In this document: piece after piece, positions 36,697 through 47,000 of the stretch
Layout of the letters: the number at the start of each line of letters is the position of its first letter
How positions within the stretch are numbered: position 1 is the stretch's first letter
Assembly: GCF_000299335.2 (NCBI RefSeq)
Contig: NZ_CP004387.1
Span: 3,798,994 to 3,862,993 of the forward strand
Source: Isoalcanivorax pacificus W11-5
GTDB lineage: Bacteria > Pseudomonadota > Gammaproteobacteria > Pseudomonadales > Alcanivoracaceae
Reading direction: 5' to 3'
Length of the DNA stretch: 64,000 bases
Program-made: the position numbers and the translations under genes
Notes under the pieces: model-generated
What the model was told of the DNA's origin: nothing
Databases searched by the model: none
The model's input: only the letters and a program-made list of their open reading frames with translations

Positions 36697-37028
36697 GGTA
36701 CAGCAACACACATCAGAAAGGACAGGCAGTCAACAAACAAACCAGAAAGGAGACTTTGGGTATCACGCCGTACAACGTGATGGCTTCACAATGAAACAGC
36801 CATCCCTTTGTCACAAGTCACCTCTGCGTAGTGATTTGTCACATTGCGCCACACCCCTGTGGCGCTGGTGTATCACCTCCCGGTTTCTTTACCGGATCGT
36901 AACAACAGACTGTCTTTTATTACCGTCTCGCCACCTCCGGTGACGCTGTTCAGTATTTTCCCGGCATTTTGTATCGCCCCGGTCACGCCACCCCGCCGCT
37001 GTGCCAGAGTTGCACGGACGTCCTTGAT
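36697..37028. other. hairpin-rich intergenic region
   Basis: No convincing gene. It holds several short perfect hairpins: ATCACG/CGTGAT (36762-36781), GCGCCACA/TGTGGCGC (36846-36865) and CCGGT/ACCGG (36880-36895). AGAAAGGAGA near 36744 looks like a ribosome-binding site but is followed only by a 12-codon TTG frame. A structured RNA is possible. Confidence 0.3.
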
Positions 37029-37293
37029 GGGAGCCTCTGAGTAACTCCCCGGCGCTTCTGGCTTTCCGGGCGGTTCGCGGGCAAGGCGCAGCGTCGAAGG
37101 CGTAGCGAGCTACGTCGAGACGTTGCAACGCAGTGCGCGGGCCGCCCGGAAAGCCCCGCAGGGCGGGCGCTACAGCGCACCCTGGCTGCGTTGCACCGCT
37201 TGACAAGGGCTACGGCCATTGCCTGCGCGTCGCGCCTTGCCAGGGCACGCTGTAGCGCCCGCAGAAGCGCCGGGGAGTTACTCAGAGGCTCCC
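37029..37293. mobile_element. 265-bp palindromic element (cruciform MITE family), copy 1
   Basis: Terminal inverted repeats of 32 bp with no mismatch, beginning GGGAGCCTCTGAGTAACTCC. Two inner inverted repeats follow: CTTTCCGGGCGG with its complement, and GGGCGCTACAGCG with its complement. The whole can fold as a three-way cruciform. A related copy lies at 63411-63673. It encodes no protein and no clear target duplication is seen. It lies directly upstream of the acylase gene and may supply part of its promoter. Confidence 0.8.
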
Positions 37294-37335
37294 TTGCGCA
37301 TTCACAACAACAACAGGCAATTCGGGAGTACCGGC

Positions 37336-40300
37336 ATGAACCGACTGACCTTGCTGGCCGCGCTGGCCAGCCTGCTGCTCACCGCCTGCGGCGGCTCCGG
37401 CAGCAGTACACGCAACACCGCCCCTGGCAATGAACCGGAACCACCTCGTAACGAAGAACGGACACCGATCCCGGTGACTCAGCCCTTCGCCGACCACGGC
37501 ACCGTGCTGAACATTCTGCCACCGGGCCAGGACGACAACGGCGGTGTCAGCAATCTGTTGCAGGAGATCCCCGGCCTGGGCGACCTGCTCGGCAGCCTGC
37601 TGGATGACGGTGTCAGCCAGACCGGACTGGTGCCGGCACTGATTCGCGAGCCGCATTTCGATGACCAGCTCGGCCTGTATGAAGACCTGGCGTTCAGCCC
37701 GCCGGGCCTGACCGACGACCAGCTCACCGATTACTTCAAGGCCGCGCCACTGCTGCCGCCGGACGCCGGTGGCTGGACAGCCGAAAGCCAGATCACCAGC
37801 GGTGACTACCGTGTCGACATCCGTCGCGACACCTTCGGCGTGCCGCACATCTTCGGGGCCAGCCGCCTTGATGCCCTGTTCGGCATGGGCTATGTCACCG
37901 CGCAGGACCGGCTGTTCCTGCTGGACGTGCTGCGCCGCGCCGGACGGGGCGAGCTGTCGAAATTCCTCGGCCCGGCGGATTTTTCCTTCGACCTGGATAT
38001 TGCCGGGCAGGCGCCCTACCGCGAGGCCGACCGTACCGCGCAGATTGCGCAGGTGGCCAGCGCCCTCGGCGAAGACGGCGCGCAGATATTCAAGGACGCC
38101 ACCGCGTTCGTGGATGGCCTGAACAAATATGTCCTGGATGCACGCAGCGGGCTGTTGCAGGTGCCGATCGAGTACGTCGGCCTGGGCGTCACGCTGGAGC
38201 CGTTCGTGATCGAGGATGTGGTCGCCATCGCCACGCTGATCCAGGGCATCTTCGCCGGCGGCGGTGGCGCCGAGCACCAGAATGTCTTGCTGCTGCATGA
38301 ACTGGCCGCACGCTACGGCGACCCGGAAGAAGCCTGCGCGCTGTGGCGCGATCTGCGCCATGCCAACGACCCGGAATCTTCCGTCACGACAGCGACCCGC
38401 TTCGCCACCCAGTCGCCGGCCCGCATCAATGAGGACGCCTGTCCACTGCTGCCGGAATTCGCCAGCGAATATCCTGGCGCCGTGATGTTCGATGCCGGCA
38501 GCTTCGTGGCACACAATCCGCTGGTCACCGAACCCTGTGGCCGCCCCGGACAGGTACAGTGCCCCGGTGTCGCCGGTGGCCTGCCGGCGCTGCCCCTGAC
38601 CGGCGTGGTGGAAGTAATCATCAACGGCACGATGGAATTGCTGCGCGGCCTGTTGTCACTGTCTGACGCCAGCGACGTCGTTATTCCGCTGCGGCCGGAT
38701 GGACAACTGTCCAGTACGGACCAGATGCTGGCGGCACGCACACCACTGCGTATGCCGCTGGACACGCGCATCGCTGCACTGGATGACAGCGCCCTGTGGC
38801 AGGCACAACGCAGCGCGCAGGCAGCCCTGGCCGGCATCGCGCAATTGCGCGACGGTTTTCCTGCCACCATGTCGAACGCGTTACTGGTCAATGGCGAACA
38901 TACCGCCAGCGGCCACCCGATTGCGGTGTTCGGCCCGCAAACCAGTTACTTTGTGCCGCAGCTGTTGCTGGAAATGGCCGTGCACGGTGGTGACCTGCAT
39001 ACGCGCGGCATGACCTTTACCGGCCTGCCCTATGTGGTGATCGGGCGCGGCCCGGACTTCGCCTGGAGCGCCACGTCAGGCAACTCCGACCTCACTGACG
39101 TCAAAGTGCTGCCGTTGTGTGCACCGGGCGGCGGTGGCGCCCGCGACGGCTATATCTATCGCGGCCGGTGCGTCGCCTTCGATGTGATCGACGACAGCTG
39201 GAGCGCGCGCTGGAACGTGGCCGTGCCCGCCGGTGATCCGCTGGCCACCGGGCAGAACGTGAAAGTCACCCGGCACATCATCCGCAGCCCGCACATCGGC
39301 CCGGTGCTCGGCTACGCCACCGTGAACGGCCAGGCCGTGGCGCTGGTGCGTCAGCGCAGCACCTATTTCGCCGAGCTGGATACCGCGCTGCCGTTCCTGC
39401 TGGCGACACGCAACGATGTGTTTGATGCGCAAAGTTTCCGCGAGGTCTTCAACCTCACTACCGGCAGCTTCAACTGGTTCTACATCGACGACCAGGACAT
39501 CAGCTTTATCCACGCCGGCTTGTATCCGCGCCGCGCAGAAGGCGTGCACCCCGAGCTGCCGTCCTGGGGCGATGGCCGTTATGACTGGCAGGGCTTTTTG
39601 TCACTGGAAGAGCACCCGCAGGATACCAATCCGGCACGCGGCTTCCTGGCCAGCTGGAACAACCGCCCGGCACCGGACTGGTGGTCGGCGGATGACAACG
39701 CCAGTTATCAGTTGGTGCACCGCAACGATATGCTTGAGATGCGGCTGGAAAAACTCGTCGCCGACGGCAACGTGACCCGCGGCAGCCTCACTGAAGCCAT
39801 GGGCGATGCGGCGGTGACCGACCTGCGCGGCCAGGAGATCCTGCCCGCCGCACTGGCGCTGCTGCAACGCGGTACGCTGACCAGTGCGCAGCAGGAGGCC
39901 GTGTTCATGCTGCACGACTGGGTCGATGTCGGTGCGCCGCGTCGTGATCGCGACAATGATGGACGTTACGACCAGGAAGACGCCGTGGCGCTGATGGATG
40001 CCTGGTATCCGCGCATGATCGAGCAACTGCTGCCGCAGATCCTGCCGCTGGAAGCGACGGATTTCGGCAACCTGATGCCGGTGGGCCGGGACAACAAGCC
40101 CGGCGATATGGGCTCCGCGTATCAGCATGGTTACTACGGCTATCTCCGCCGTGTGCTCGACATGGCCAACGGGGATTCCGGTGCGCCCTACCGGGCGCTG
40201 CGCTGCGCCGGGTCCGACAACGCGACCTTCTGCCGGGCGCAATTGCTGGGCAGCCTGGACCAGGCGCTCACAGACCTCGGTGGCATCGGCAATCGCGACA

Positions 40301-40428
40301 ACTGGCTGGTGGACATGACGCAGGACAGCATTGAACACCGCGCCATTGGCCTGGCCGGCCTGCGGCCGATTCACTGGCAGAACCGGCCGACGTTCCAGCA
40401 AGTGGTGGAATTTACCTCGTCGCGCTGA
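37336..40428 (+). CDS. penicillin acylase family lipoprotein
   Basis: A 1030-residue Ntn-hydrolase starting at the ATG at 37336 (GGGAG upstream). The signal peptide ends in a lipobox (LLLTACGG, Cys18), so the precursor is membrane-anchored. The alpha part contains IRRDTFGVPHIFGASRLDALFGMGYVTAQDRLFLLDVLRR. The autocatalytic site TMSNALLVNG has Ser513 as the predicted N-terminal nucleophile of the beta chain. The family cleaves amide bonds of acyl-homoserine lactones, beta-lactams or acyl peptides. It is longer than typical members (about 800), with extra loops. Confidence 0.85.
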   Translation: MNRLTLLAALASLLLTACGGSGSSTRNTAPGNEPEPPRNEERTPIPVTQPFADHGTVLNILPPGQDDNGGVSNLLQEIPGLGDLLGSLLDDGVSQTGLVPALIREPHFDDQLGLYEDLAFSPPGLTDDQLTDYFKAAPLLPPDAGGWTAESQITSGDYRVDIRRDTFGVPHIFGASRLDALFGMGYVTAQDRLFLLDVLRRAGRGELSKFLGPADFSFDLDIAGQAPYREADRTAQIAQVASALGEDGAQIFKDATAFVDGLNKYVLDARSGLLQVPIEYVGLGVTLEPFVIEDVVAIATLIQGIFAGGGGAEHQNVLLLHELAARYGDPEEACALWRDLRHANDPESSVTTATRFATQSPARINEDACPLLPEFASEYPGAVMFDAGSFVAHNPLVTEPCGRPGQVQCPGVAGGLPALPLTGVVEVIINGTMELLRGLLSLSDASDVVIPLRPDGQLSSTDQMLAARTPLRMPLDTRIAALDDSALWQAQRSAQAALAGIAQLRDGFPATMSNALLVNGEHTASGHPIAVFGPQTSYFVPQLLLEMAVHGGDLHTRGMTFTGLPYVVIGRGPDFAWSATSGNSDLTDVKVLPLCAPGGGGARDGYIYRGRCVAFDVIDDSWSARWNVAVPAGDPLATGQNVKVTRHIIRSPHIGPVLGYATVNGQAVALVRQRSTYFAELDTALPFLLATRNDVFDAQSFREVFNLTTGSFNWFYIDDQDISFIHAGLYPRRAEGVHPELPSWGDGRYDWQGFLSLEEHPQDTNPARGFLASWNNRPAPDWWSADDNASYQLVHRNDMLEMRLEKLVADGNVTRGSLTEAMGDAAVTDLRGQEILPAALALLQRGTLTSAQQEAVFMLHDWVDVGAPRRDRDNDGRYDQEDAVALMDAWYPRMIEQLLPQILPLEATDFGNLMPVGRDNKPGDMGSAYQHGYYGYLRRVLDMANGDSGAPYRALRCAGSDNATFCRAQLLGSLDQALTDLGGIGNRDNWLVDMTQDSIEHRAIGLAGLRPIHWQNRPTFQQVVEFTSSR

Positions 40429-40443
40429 GACAGCCCGTCGCCG

Positions 40444-41586
40444 TCACTGCAAACCCGGCAGTGGCGGCGGCGACATCCGATGCGGCTGTCTGGAGATGCT
40501 CTCCAGGAAGGCGACCAGCGCTGCGATGTCCTGCTCCGACAGGCCGAGCGGTTTCAGCAGGGGGGAGTTTTCCGGATACCGGGGGTCTTCCCGCAGCGGA
40601 TTGCGCGCGCTCACCTCGGCGCCGCCGGCGTTATAGATATTCAGCAATCCCTCCAGTGTCAGCAACAGGCCGTTATGCGCCCAGGGGCCGGTAAAGGTCA
40701 CGTCGCGCAATCCGGGGGTGCGGAACTTGCCGATATCCTCGGCCCGGCCTGTCGCGTCATAGCGCCCACGGTCTTCCTTCAGGCGCCCGAAGAAGTGCAG
40801 CCCGATATTGTGAAACTCGCCGTCCGTCAGCAACGGGCCATGGTGGCAGTTCATGCAACCGGCCTGCGTGCGGAACAGATGCAGCCCACGCACCTGCGCA
40901 TCACTGAGAAAGCGGTACTCGCCGCGCATGAACCGGTCAAACCGGCTGGTGCGGCTGGTGACCGTGCGCACGAACGTGGCGATGGCCCGGGCAACGGTGT
41001 CCTGGTTGATGTCGTCCTCACCAAAGGCGCGCTCGAACGCATCGCGATAGGCCGGGATGCGCCCGAGCGTGCGCATGACCTGTTTCAGGTCAGCGTTCAT
41101 TTCCCGCGGATTCACCATGGCCATCAACGCCTGCTGCTCCAGCGTTTCGGCGCGGCCATCCCAGAACACGCTTTGCAGATAGCCCGCGTTGATGATGGTC
41201 GGGGCGTTGCGTCCGCCAGCGCGCCGGTCATGCCCGAAGGGCACCGCCCGCCCGTCCGCCCAGCCCAGGTCCGGGTCGTGACAGGAAGCACAGGCAATCT
41301 GGCCGGACGATGACAGCCGTGGATCGAAAAAAAGCAGCCTCCCCAACACGGCCTTGTCGGCGGAATAAGGATTGTCTTCCGGATAAGGCACCGGCGGCAG
41401 CGGTGCGATTTCATGCCAGGCGATGCCATCCGCAATCGTCGGCGCCGGCCAGCAGTTCACCGGCTGTTCATACGCGGCACGCAAGGCCGCCATGTCCGGC
41501 TCCGCCGGCAACGTCACGCACTGTGACGCTGCAGCGCTGCCACTCATCAGCCCGAGCAGCACCAGCCCGGCCAGCCTAGAACGCAT
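40444..41586 (-). CDS. MauG / cytochrome c peroxidase family di-haem protein
   Basis: A 380-residue exported di-haem cytochrome. Signal peptide MRSRLAGLVLLGLMSGSAAA; haem sites CASCH (99-103) and CMNCH (244-248); GRNAPTIINAGY and GRAEDIGKFRTPGLRDVTFTGPWAHNG are conserved family stretches. Members reduce peroxide or oxidise protein side chains in the periplasm. The start lies inside the TonB receptor gene (11-bp overlap), so it is the last gene of the operon behind the Fur-like box. Confidence 0.9.
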   Translation of the reverse strand: MRSRLAGLVLLGLMSGSAAASQCVTLPAEPDMAALRAAYEQPVNCWPAPTIADGIAWHEIAPLPPVPYPEDNPYSADKAVLGRLLFFDPRLSSSGQIACASCHDPDLGWADGRAVPFGHDRRAGGRNAPTIINAGYLQSVFWDGRAETLEQQALMAMVNPREMNADLKQVMRTLGRIPAYRDAFERAFGEDDINQDTVARAIATFVRTVTSRTSRFDRFMRGEYRFLSDAQVRGLHLFRTQAGCMNCHHGPLLTDGEFHNIGLHFFGRLKEDRGRYDATGRAEDIGKFRTPGLRDVTFTGPWAHNGLLLTLEGLLNIYNAGGAEVSARNPLREDPRYPENSPLLKPLGLSEQDIAALVAFLESISRQPHRMSPPPLPGLQ

Positions 41587-44053
41587 AGTCCATCCCCAGC
41601 CAGAAGCGCCGGCCGATTTCGACGCCGCGTGCGCCCACAGGCACGCTGTAGGTGCGCGCGTTGGCGATGTTCTCGACGTCCAGCAGCAGGGAGAAACGAT
41701 GGCGGGGCCAGGGTGTCCATTTGAGGTTGGCGTTGGCGAGCACACGACGCGGGGTGTTGGAGTCCGTCAGCACCGGCAGCACCTCTGGCTGGCCGTCCGG
41801 TCCAACAACGGTGATGTTGCCCGTCTCGATGATATTGTCGTAACTGCCGGCGTACGACAGCACCATACCGACCTGCAATGTGTTCGCGACATCCTGCGAA
41901 ATACGGACGTTACCTACCAGCGGCCGTGCAAAGTTCTGGCGCAGCGTCTCCACTGCGCTGCTACGCAGACGTTGGTCGCGATACCATACATAAGGTGAGG
42001 TGGCGACATCGCCCAGCGCATCATCATAACTCTCGTTGGTGGAAGAAGATTCCGACCAGGTCAGTGTGATGCCGGCGTGCGTGCCGGTGGACCAGCTTCT
42101 GTCCCAACTTAGAGAAAGGCTTTCGTACTCGCTATGCCCGTTGTTATTCAGCATGATCACGCGAAAGCCGTCCTGCAGAATATCCGTGCTTTCACTGGAA
42201 AACTGATCGCGGTTACGGCGCTGCAGCAGATCAATGCTGGCCACCCCGCCGAGAAAATGCTGCCGCAGGCCGAGGGTCAATTCATCACTGTAAGGCGTCT
42301 TCAGGTCACCGGAGCGATATATCTCCTCGGTCTGATAAGCCGCACGCTCCCACTCATTGACGATATTCTGCGTAGCTCCCCTAGACTCCGCGTAGGCAGG
42401 ACGGCGCGCCTCGCGCAAGCGATAGGTAATCAGCGCGCCGCCGTAGTAGCGGTTCGCGCCGAACACCAGCAGGCTGCGGCGATCACCGGCCAGATCCACA
42501 CTGAAACGGCTGCGCGGTGCGATATCGATGTTGCGGGTGTAATCATTGTAATCACCACGCAGGCCGAACGTCGCCTCGAACCGGGACCAGGAAAAACTGG
42601 CCTCGCTGAACAGGCCCGCCTCCAGCAGGCTGACGTCCACGCTGTCGGCGTCATACACCATCCGGCGGGTAAAGTACTGTTCGTTATCAATGCAATCCGT
42701 CACGGACCCACGACAATCTATGTCCGGGTTCTTCAGCGCTGAACTGTACTGCCGGCTCGTCGAAGGCCGTTCGTAGCCAATCTGGCTGTAGATGGCTTCT
42801 GTTCCGTAGTTCACCTGCATGACCGATCCGGCCACTGCGCGCGCGGGTTCGCTGATCTTGAATTTGTTACTGGCGCTTTGCTCAAAACGCTCCAGCGAGC
42901 CGGTCCCGCCAATGTGACTCAAACCGGTTTCCACGTTGGCGCCCCAGGGTTTGCTGGCGGTCACCGCCCAGCTAAAGCCATCACGCGGCCCCTCGCGATT
43001 GCTCTCCCGTGTTGAAAGATTGGTGTCGAACTGCACCCGGCGCGCGCCGTCGGTGACAAACCGGACTTTATTACCCAGAGACAGGCCACCTCCGGTGAAC
43101 TGATACTCGCTGTCCAGATAAGTGGGCAGGTAGCCGGTTTGTTCAAACGGCGCCCAGATCAGGCTGGTATCGGATTCGAGGCCGTTAAAGAATGCCTGGC
43201 TGTGCTTGAGAAACAGGTTCAGATTGCGCTGCGTCTGTTGCTCGGTCTGGTTCACCACCAGCAGTGGTGTACTGGATTCGGCCAGTGCGAACGCTGCAAC
43301 GATACCTGCCGTATCACTTATCGGACGTGAGTGACGCACGGTATAACGGCTGCGCCTGAAGTCCGGCTCGCTGACCGGTGTGCTTTCCACGCCGGGCTCC
43401 GGTGGCAGCTGGAATACCCGGGTCTTTACCCAGTCGCCCTGTGTGCGGCGAGCCGAGAGATATGTTTCCGGCCTGGCGCTGTGCCGACGGGTTTCCATAT
43501 TCACCACCCCGCCCAGAAAGCGCCCGTACTCTGCCGGCACGTTGCTCTGCCAGACTTCTACGCTGTCGATCAGGTCCAGGTCCAGAAACAGCCCCTGATC
43601 CTGACGCGGCGGCTCGGAGCCAAGCCCACTCCCCTTGCCCGGATCAAAGCGACTGTTGACGGAAAAGCCGTCCAGCGTGAAGTTGTTTTCGTAGATGCGT
43701 CCGCCGGCAATCGAGACCGATGGCGGGCGCAGGTCCACCAGCGAGTCATCGTCGAAACGCTCCTCGTCAAACTGCACATTTGGCACACTGCTCAACACTG
43801 GCGTAATCTGGCCACTGCCCTGGCCATACGCATCCAGTTGCCTGCGGTTGATCAGCCAGCTGCCTTCCTTTTCCGTCGGCGCGGTGGATTCGCGTTGGGC
43901 GCGTACTTCCACTTTACGCAACAGTGCCGTGCCTTCGGGCGAGGCAACGCCGTCCGCCAGCTCATTGTCCGTGTCGGAATCTGCGCACACAGGCGCAGCC
44001 AGAATGGAAAGAAGCAGCCCCGCAAGGGGCTGCCTGAGTAACCGGAGTGTCAT
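41576..44053 (-). CDS. TonB-dependent receptor
   Basis: An 825-residue outer-membrane receptor from the ATG at 44053. The signal peptide (PLAGLLLSILAAPVCA) is followed by a plug domain (about 50-190, VSIAGGRIYENNFTLDGFSVNSRFD) and a 22-strand barrel ending in GRRFWLGMDYAF with the required terminal Phe. The ligand is unknown. The upstream Fur-like box suggests an iron-related substrate. It lies 5 bases after the large lipoprotein gene and overlaps the MauG-like gene. Confidence 0.9.
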   Translation of the reverse strand: MTLRLLRQPLAGLLLSILAAPVCADSDTDNELADGVASPEGTALLRKVEVRAQRESTAPTEKEGSWLINRRQLDAYGQGSGQITPVLSSVPNVQFDEERFDDDSLVDLRPPSVSIAGGRIYENNFTLDGFSVNSRFDPGKGSGLGSEPPRQDQGLFLDLDLIDSVEVWQSNVPAEYGRFLGGVVNMETRRHSARPETYLSARRTQGDWVKTRVFQLPPEPGVESTPVSEPDFRRSRYTVRHSRPISDTAGIVAAFALAESSTPLLVVNQTEQQTQRNLNLFLKHSQAFFNGLESDTSLIWAPFEQTGYLPTYLDSEYQFTGGGLSLGNKVRFVTDGARRVQFDTNLSTRESNREGPRDGFSWAVTASKPWGANVETGLSHIGGTGSLERFEQSASNKFKISEPARAVAGSVMQVNYGTEAIYSQIGYERPSTSRQYSSALKNPDIDCRGSVTDCIDNEQYFTRRMVYDADSVDVSLLEAGLFSEASFSWSRFEATFGLRGDYNDYTRNIDIAPRSRFSVDLAGDRRSLLVFGANRYYGGALITYRLREARRPAYAESRGATQNIVNEWERAAYQTEEIYRSGDLKTPYSDELTLGLRQHFLGGVASIDLLQRRNRDQFSSESTDILQDGFRVIMLNNNGHSEYESLSLSWDRSWSTGTHAGITLTWSESSSTNESYDDALGDVATSPYVWYRDQRLRSSAVETLRQNFARPLVGNVRISQDVANTLQVGMVLSYAGSYDNIIETGNITVVGPDGQPEVLPVLTDSNTPRRVLANANLKWTPWPRHRFSLLLDVENIANARTYSVPVGARGVEIGRRFWLGMDYAF

Positions 44054-44058
44054 GAGGA

Positions 44059-47000
44059 TCAGGCCGCGCAGTCCGCCAGGCCGTCCGTAGCAAAGAAGGG
44101 GCGACGATCCTGACTGTCGGGGCATCCATCGCCGTCGATGTTATCGTCAAGTTCGAAGGGGTTTTCGCCGGCGCTGCTGTCCACCGGGTCAAAGAAGTCC
44201 GGGCGACCATCGCCGTCCAAGTCGCGTGAGGCATGGAGACTTCCGGGGAAATCATCATGTTCTACGATGGCCGCCGCCACCGCGCCGAGGGCCGCCTCAC
44301 GGTCTGGACGATACTCGATCTGATTAGCGGCTCCCACAGCGTCAGCAGCGTAACCGGCATCCACCAACAACAATGCTATGGCACTAATGGCATTCGCTCT
44401 TTGCTCAGAAGAATTCAGTGCCAGCGCCTCATTGATGAGTGGCGCATTGTTATCCGACAGCAGCGAGGCCACCTGTGTCTCCAGCCATCCTAAAAGCGCC
44501 TGTCGATCCGAATCCGGCACGCCATCCACAACAATACGCGAACGCAGAGTTTCACGCACTGACAGCAACGTAGCCACATAAGAGCGGACCAGAGCAATCT
44601 TTGCGTTACGCTCGGACTGATCATCGCCAACTGGCAGAGGCAGCGCCGGCACACTTTCCAGGGCTGAAGACAATGCGCTTTGTGTCACTGCATTGAGGCC
44701 AGCCAATGCTGAAAATCTGGCAACGGTCATCAGGTTATTGCGGCTATCTTCACTGGCCTGAGCCAACGGAAGCATGCGCTCTGCCACAACACCTATGCGC
44801 TGTAGATCAGACATGCGCACCAGTTCATTGTTGATCACACTCGAGTAAGAGAAAAACTGAACATCCGGTGTCGACCAACTATAACCTTGCATAAACGCCA
44901 GACAACTATCCATCTCCGCATCTGCACGCTCACGATCGCCGATGCGATACCATGCGAACGCCACCTTGGCACAGCCCCAGGAACCCAGCATGTTCGCACT
45001 GTCCGCATTTTCCTCCAGCCAGGCGTCACTACCGACAATATCGCCTGCATATTCAATCACGGCAGCGGCTGCTTCCAATTGCGACAGGCCGATCAGCAGA
45101 TTGAGAAGACCGACTCCATCATAGTTTGTGCCCGTCCAGAGAATGGTATCAAGGCTGCTACCCAGGCTCTCTTCATCCGCCAGAAGCTCGTCGAGCACCA
45201 CATCTACTTCCTGCTCTTCTAGCGCCGCCAACGTCTGCCATGCAGCGATAGCGGCCAGTGCACGGCTTTTCTGGGAAGCAGAGCTAATGGTATCCGCCAG
45301 CGCCAAGAATTCGTCAATGCGATCATTTCGTCCGTATACGTCTGCCATATAGCGAATCGACGAATCCACATTGGTACCTTGCTCACGGAGAGTCAGGAAT
45401 GTCTCAACGGTCGGCCATGGGTCTTGCCCCAGACGATCCTCGTACACAGCGATTACCGCCAGATAAAGGGCTTTCACCGTTTCCGTACCATTTGGCAGCG
45501 GCGGCATGCCCAACACAATCGTCTTGTAGACAGCCAGCAACTGCTCAGCTTCGGTCAGCGACAAATTACCAGATTCATACTCTGCGATGGCGTCCGGAAC
45601 CGGACCCAAACCAGTAGCACTACCAAGTGCTCCAATCACTCTTCCATATAACGTGCGAACATCTGCATTCCCAGCATTCACTAAAGCAAACTGATACAGA
45701 GGCTCAAGAGCACGCTCGCCCAAATCGGCATTGCCTGAATAGCGAGAGAAATTCACCAGACTGATCAGCATTTCGGCTTCATCCTCGCCGACAAATCCCG
45801 GTCCACCCAGGGATGCAATGATCCTATCCGCGCCATCCAGCGCTGCCATCATCACTTCCCTAGCATCTTCCGTGCGCCCCTGGCCTCCCAGAAGCTGGGC
45901 AACTTTCTTCTGTGCTTCAATGCGCTGTCCAGCCTGAAAAATTCGAGTTTCCAATGTCACCAACGCCTGATCCAGCAGGCCGGCCGCAGCCTGCCCCGCC
46001 GCAATACTCTGATATAACGGATCCAGCACGTTATCATCCATGATCCCGTCAAAAATCCGCTCGGCCCGATAAAACGGCGACAAATCCGAGGCGTAGAAAT
46101 ACGCCAGCCGGCGCGCATTATCACTGCCCAGGAACTCACCCGGCGCCAGCGGCAGGGTGTGATCAATCGCATCGCGTGCGGCAGTGATGCCAGCGATGCG
46201 GTCGCCGGAAAGGGTCGGGACGGTGAAGTTTTCATCCGCCAGGTCCGCCAGCTCAATCTCGCCTTCGTTCAGCGCGTAACGAATCAGGTTGACCACGCGC
46301 GCGCTATCCAGCGGCACACCACGGCGGCCATTGGCATGCCAAACGGCCTGCACCAGTGCATCGAAATTGGCAGCGGTGACCGGGTCATCCAGATTCAATG
46401 CGCCGATGTATTCGTTGATATGGTGCGCCATGCCCACGCGCAGATTGGCCAGCGTAAAGCGTTCGGCCACCTGCTCGGCGTCCGCCGCGCCCGAGGCGTC
46501 GAACTGCGCTTCCACTTCCGCCAGCAAGGCAAAATTGTCGGCGGTGCTGGCGGCACGGGCGTTGTCGATCAGCTGCTGCCGCGCCAGCGTCTGGTCGCCA
46601 TTGGCGGCCAGCAGCGCGCCGGCGATCAGTGTCACCGGCGCTTCCTCATCGCGCAGCGCATTCAGCCAGCCGGCCAGGCGCAGCGCGCTGTATTGCACGG
46701 CGGCGCTGTCACGCGGATCGCTCAGCACGGCCGCTTCGCTGAGGCCATACCAGAGCGCGACTTGCTGCGTGGCCGCCTCGGCACTCAGGCTTTCTTCCTC
46801 AATCAGGTACTGCACCAGTGACGTCAGCAGTGACACCACCGGTTCAGCACCAGTGACCGGCGCACTGAGCACTGCGTTGCGGAAGCTGTAGCCGGTGATG
46901 ACATCTTCGCCGCCACGGCTGGTGAGCACCGCGCCGCTGAGGCTGCTGCCGGCAGGGTAGTTGATCGTAAAGCGGCCTTCGTTGTCCGTGGTCACCACCG

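Noticed and set aside
36674-36943. 89-codon plus-strand frame downstream of pyk
   Set aside because: It starts inside the pyk terminator and spans several hairpins, with no coding character.
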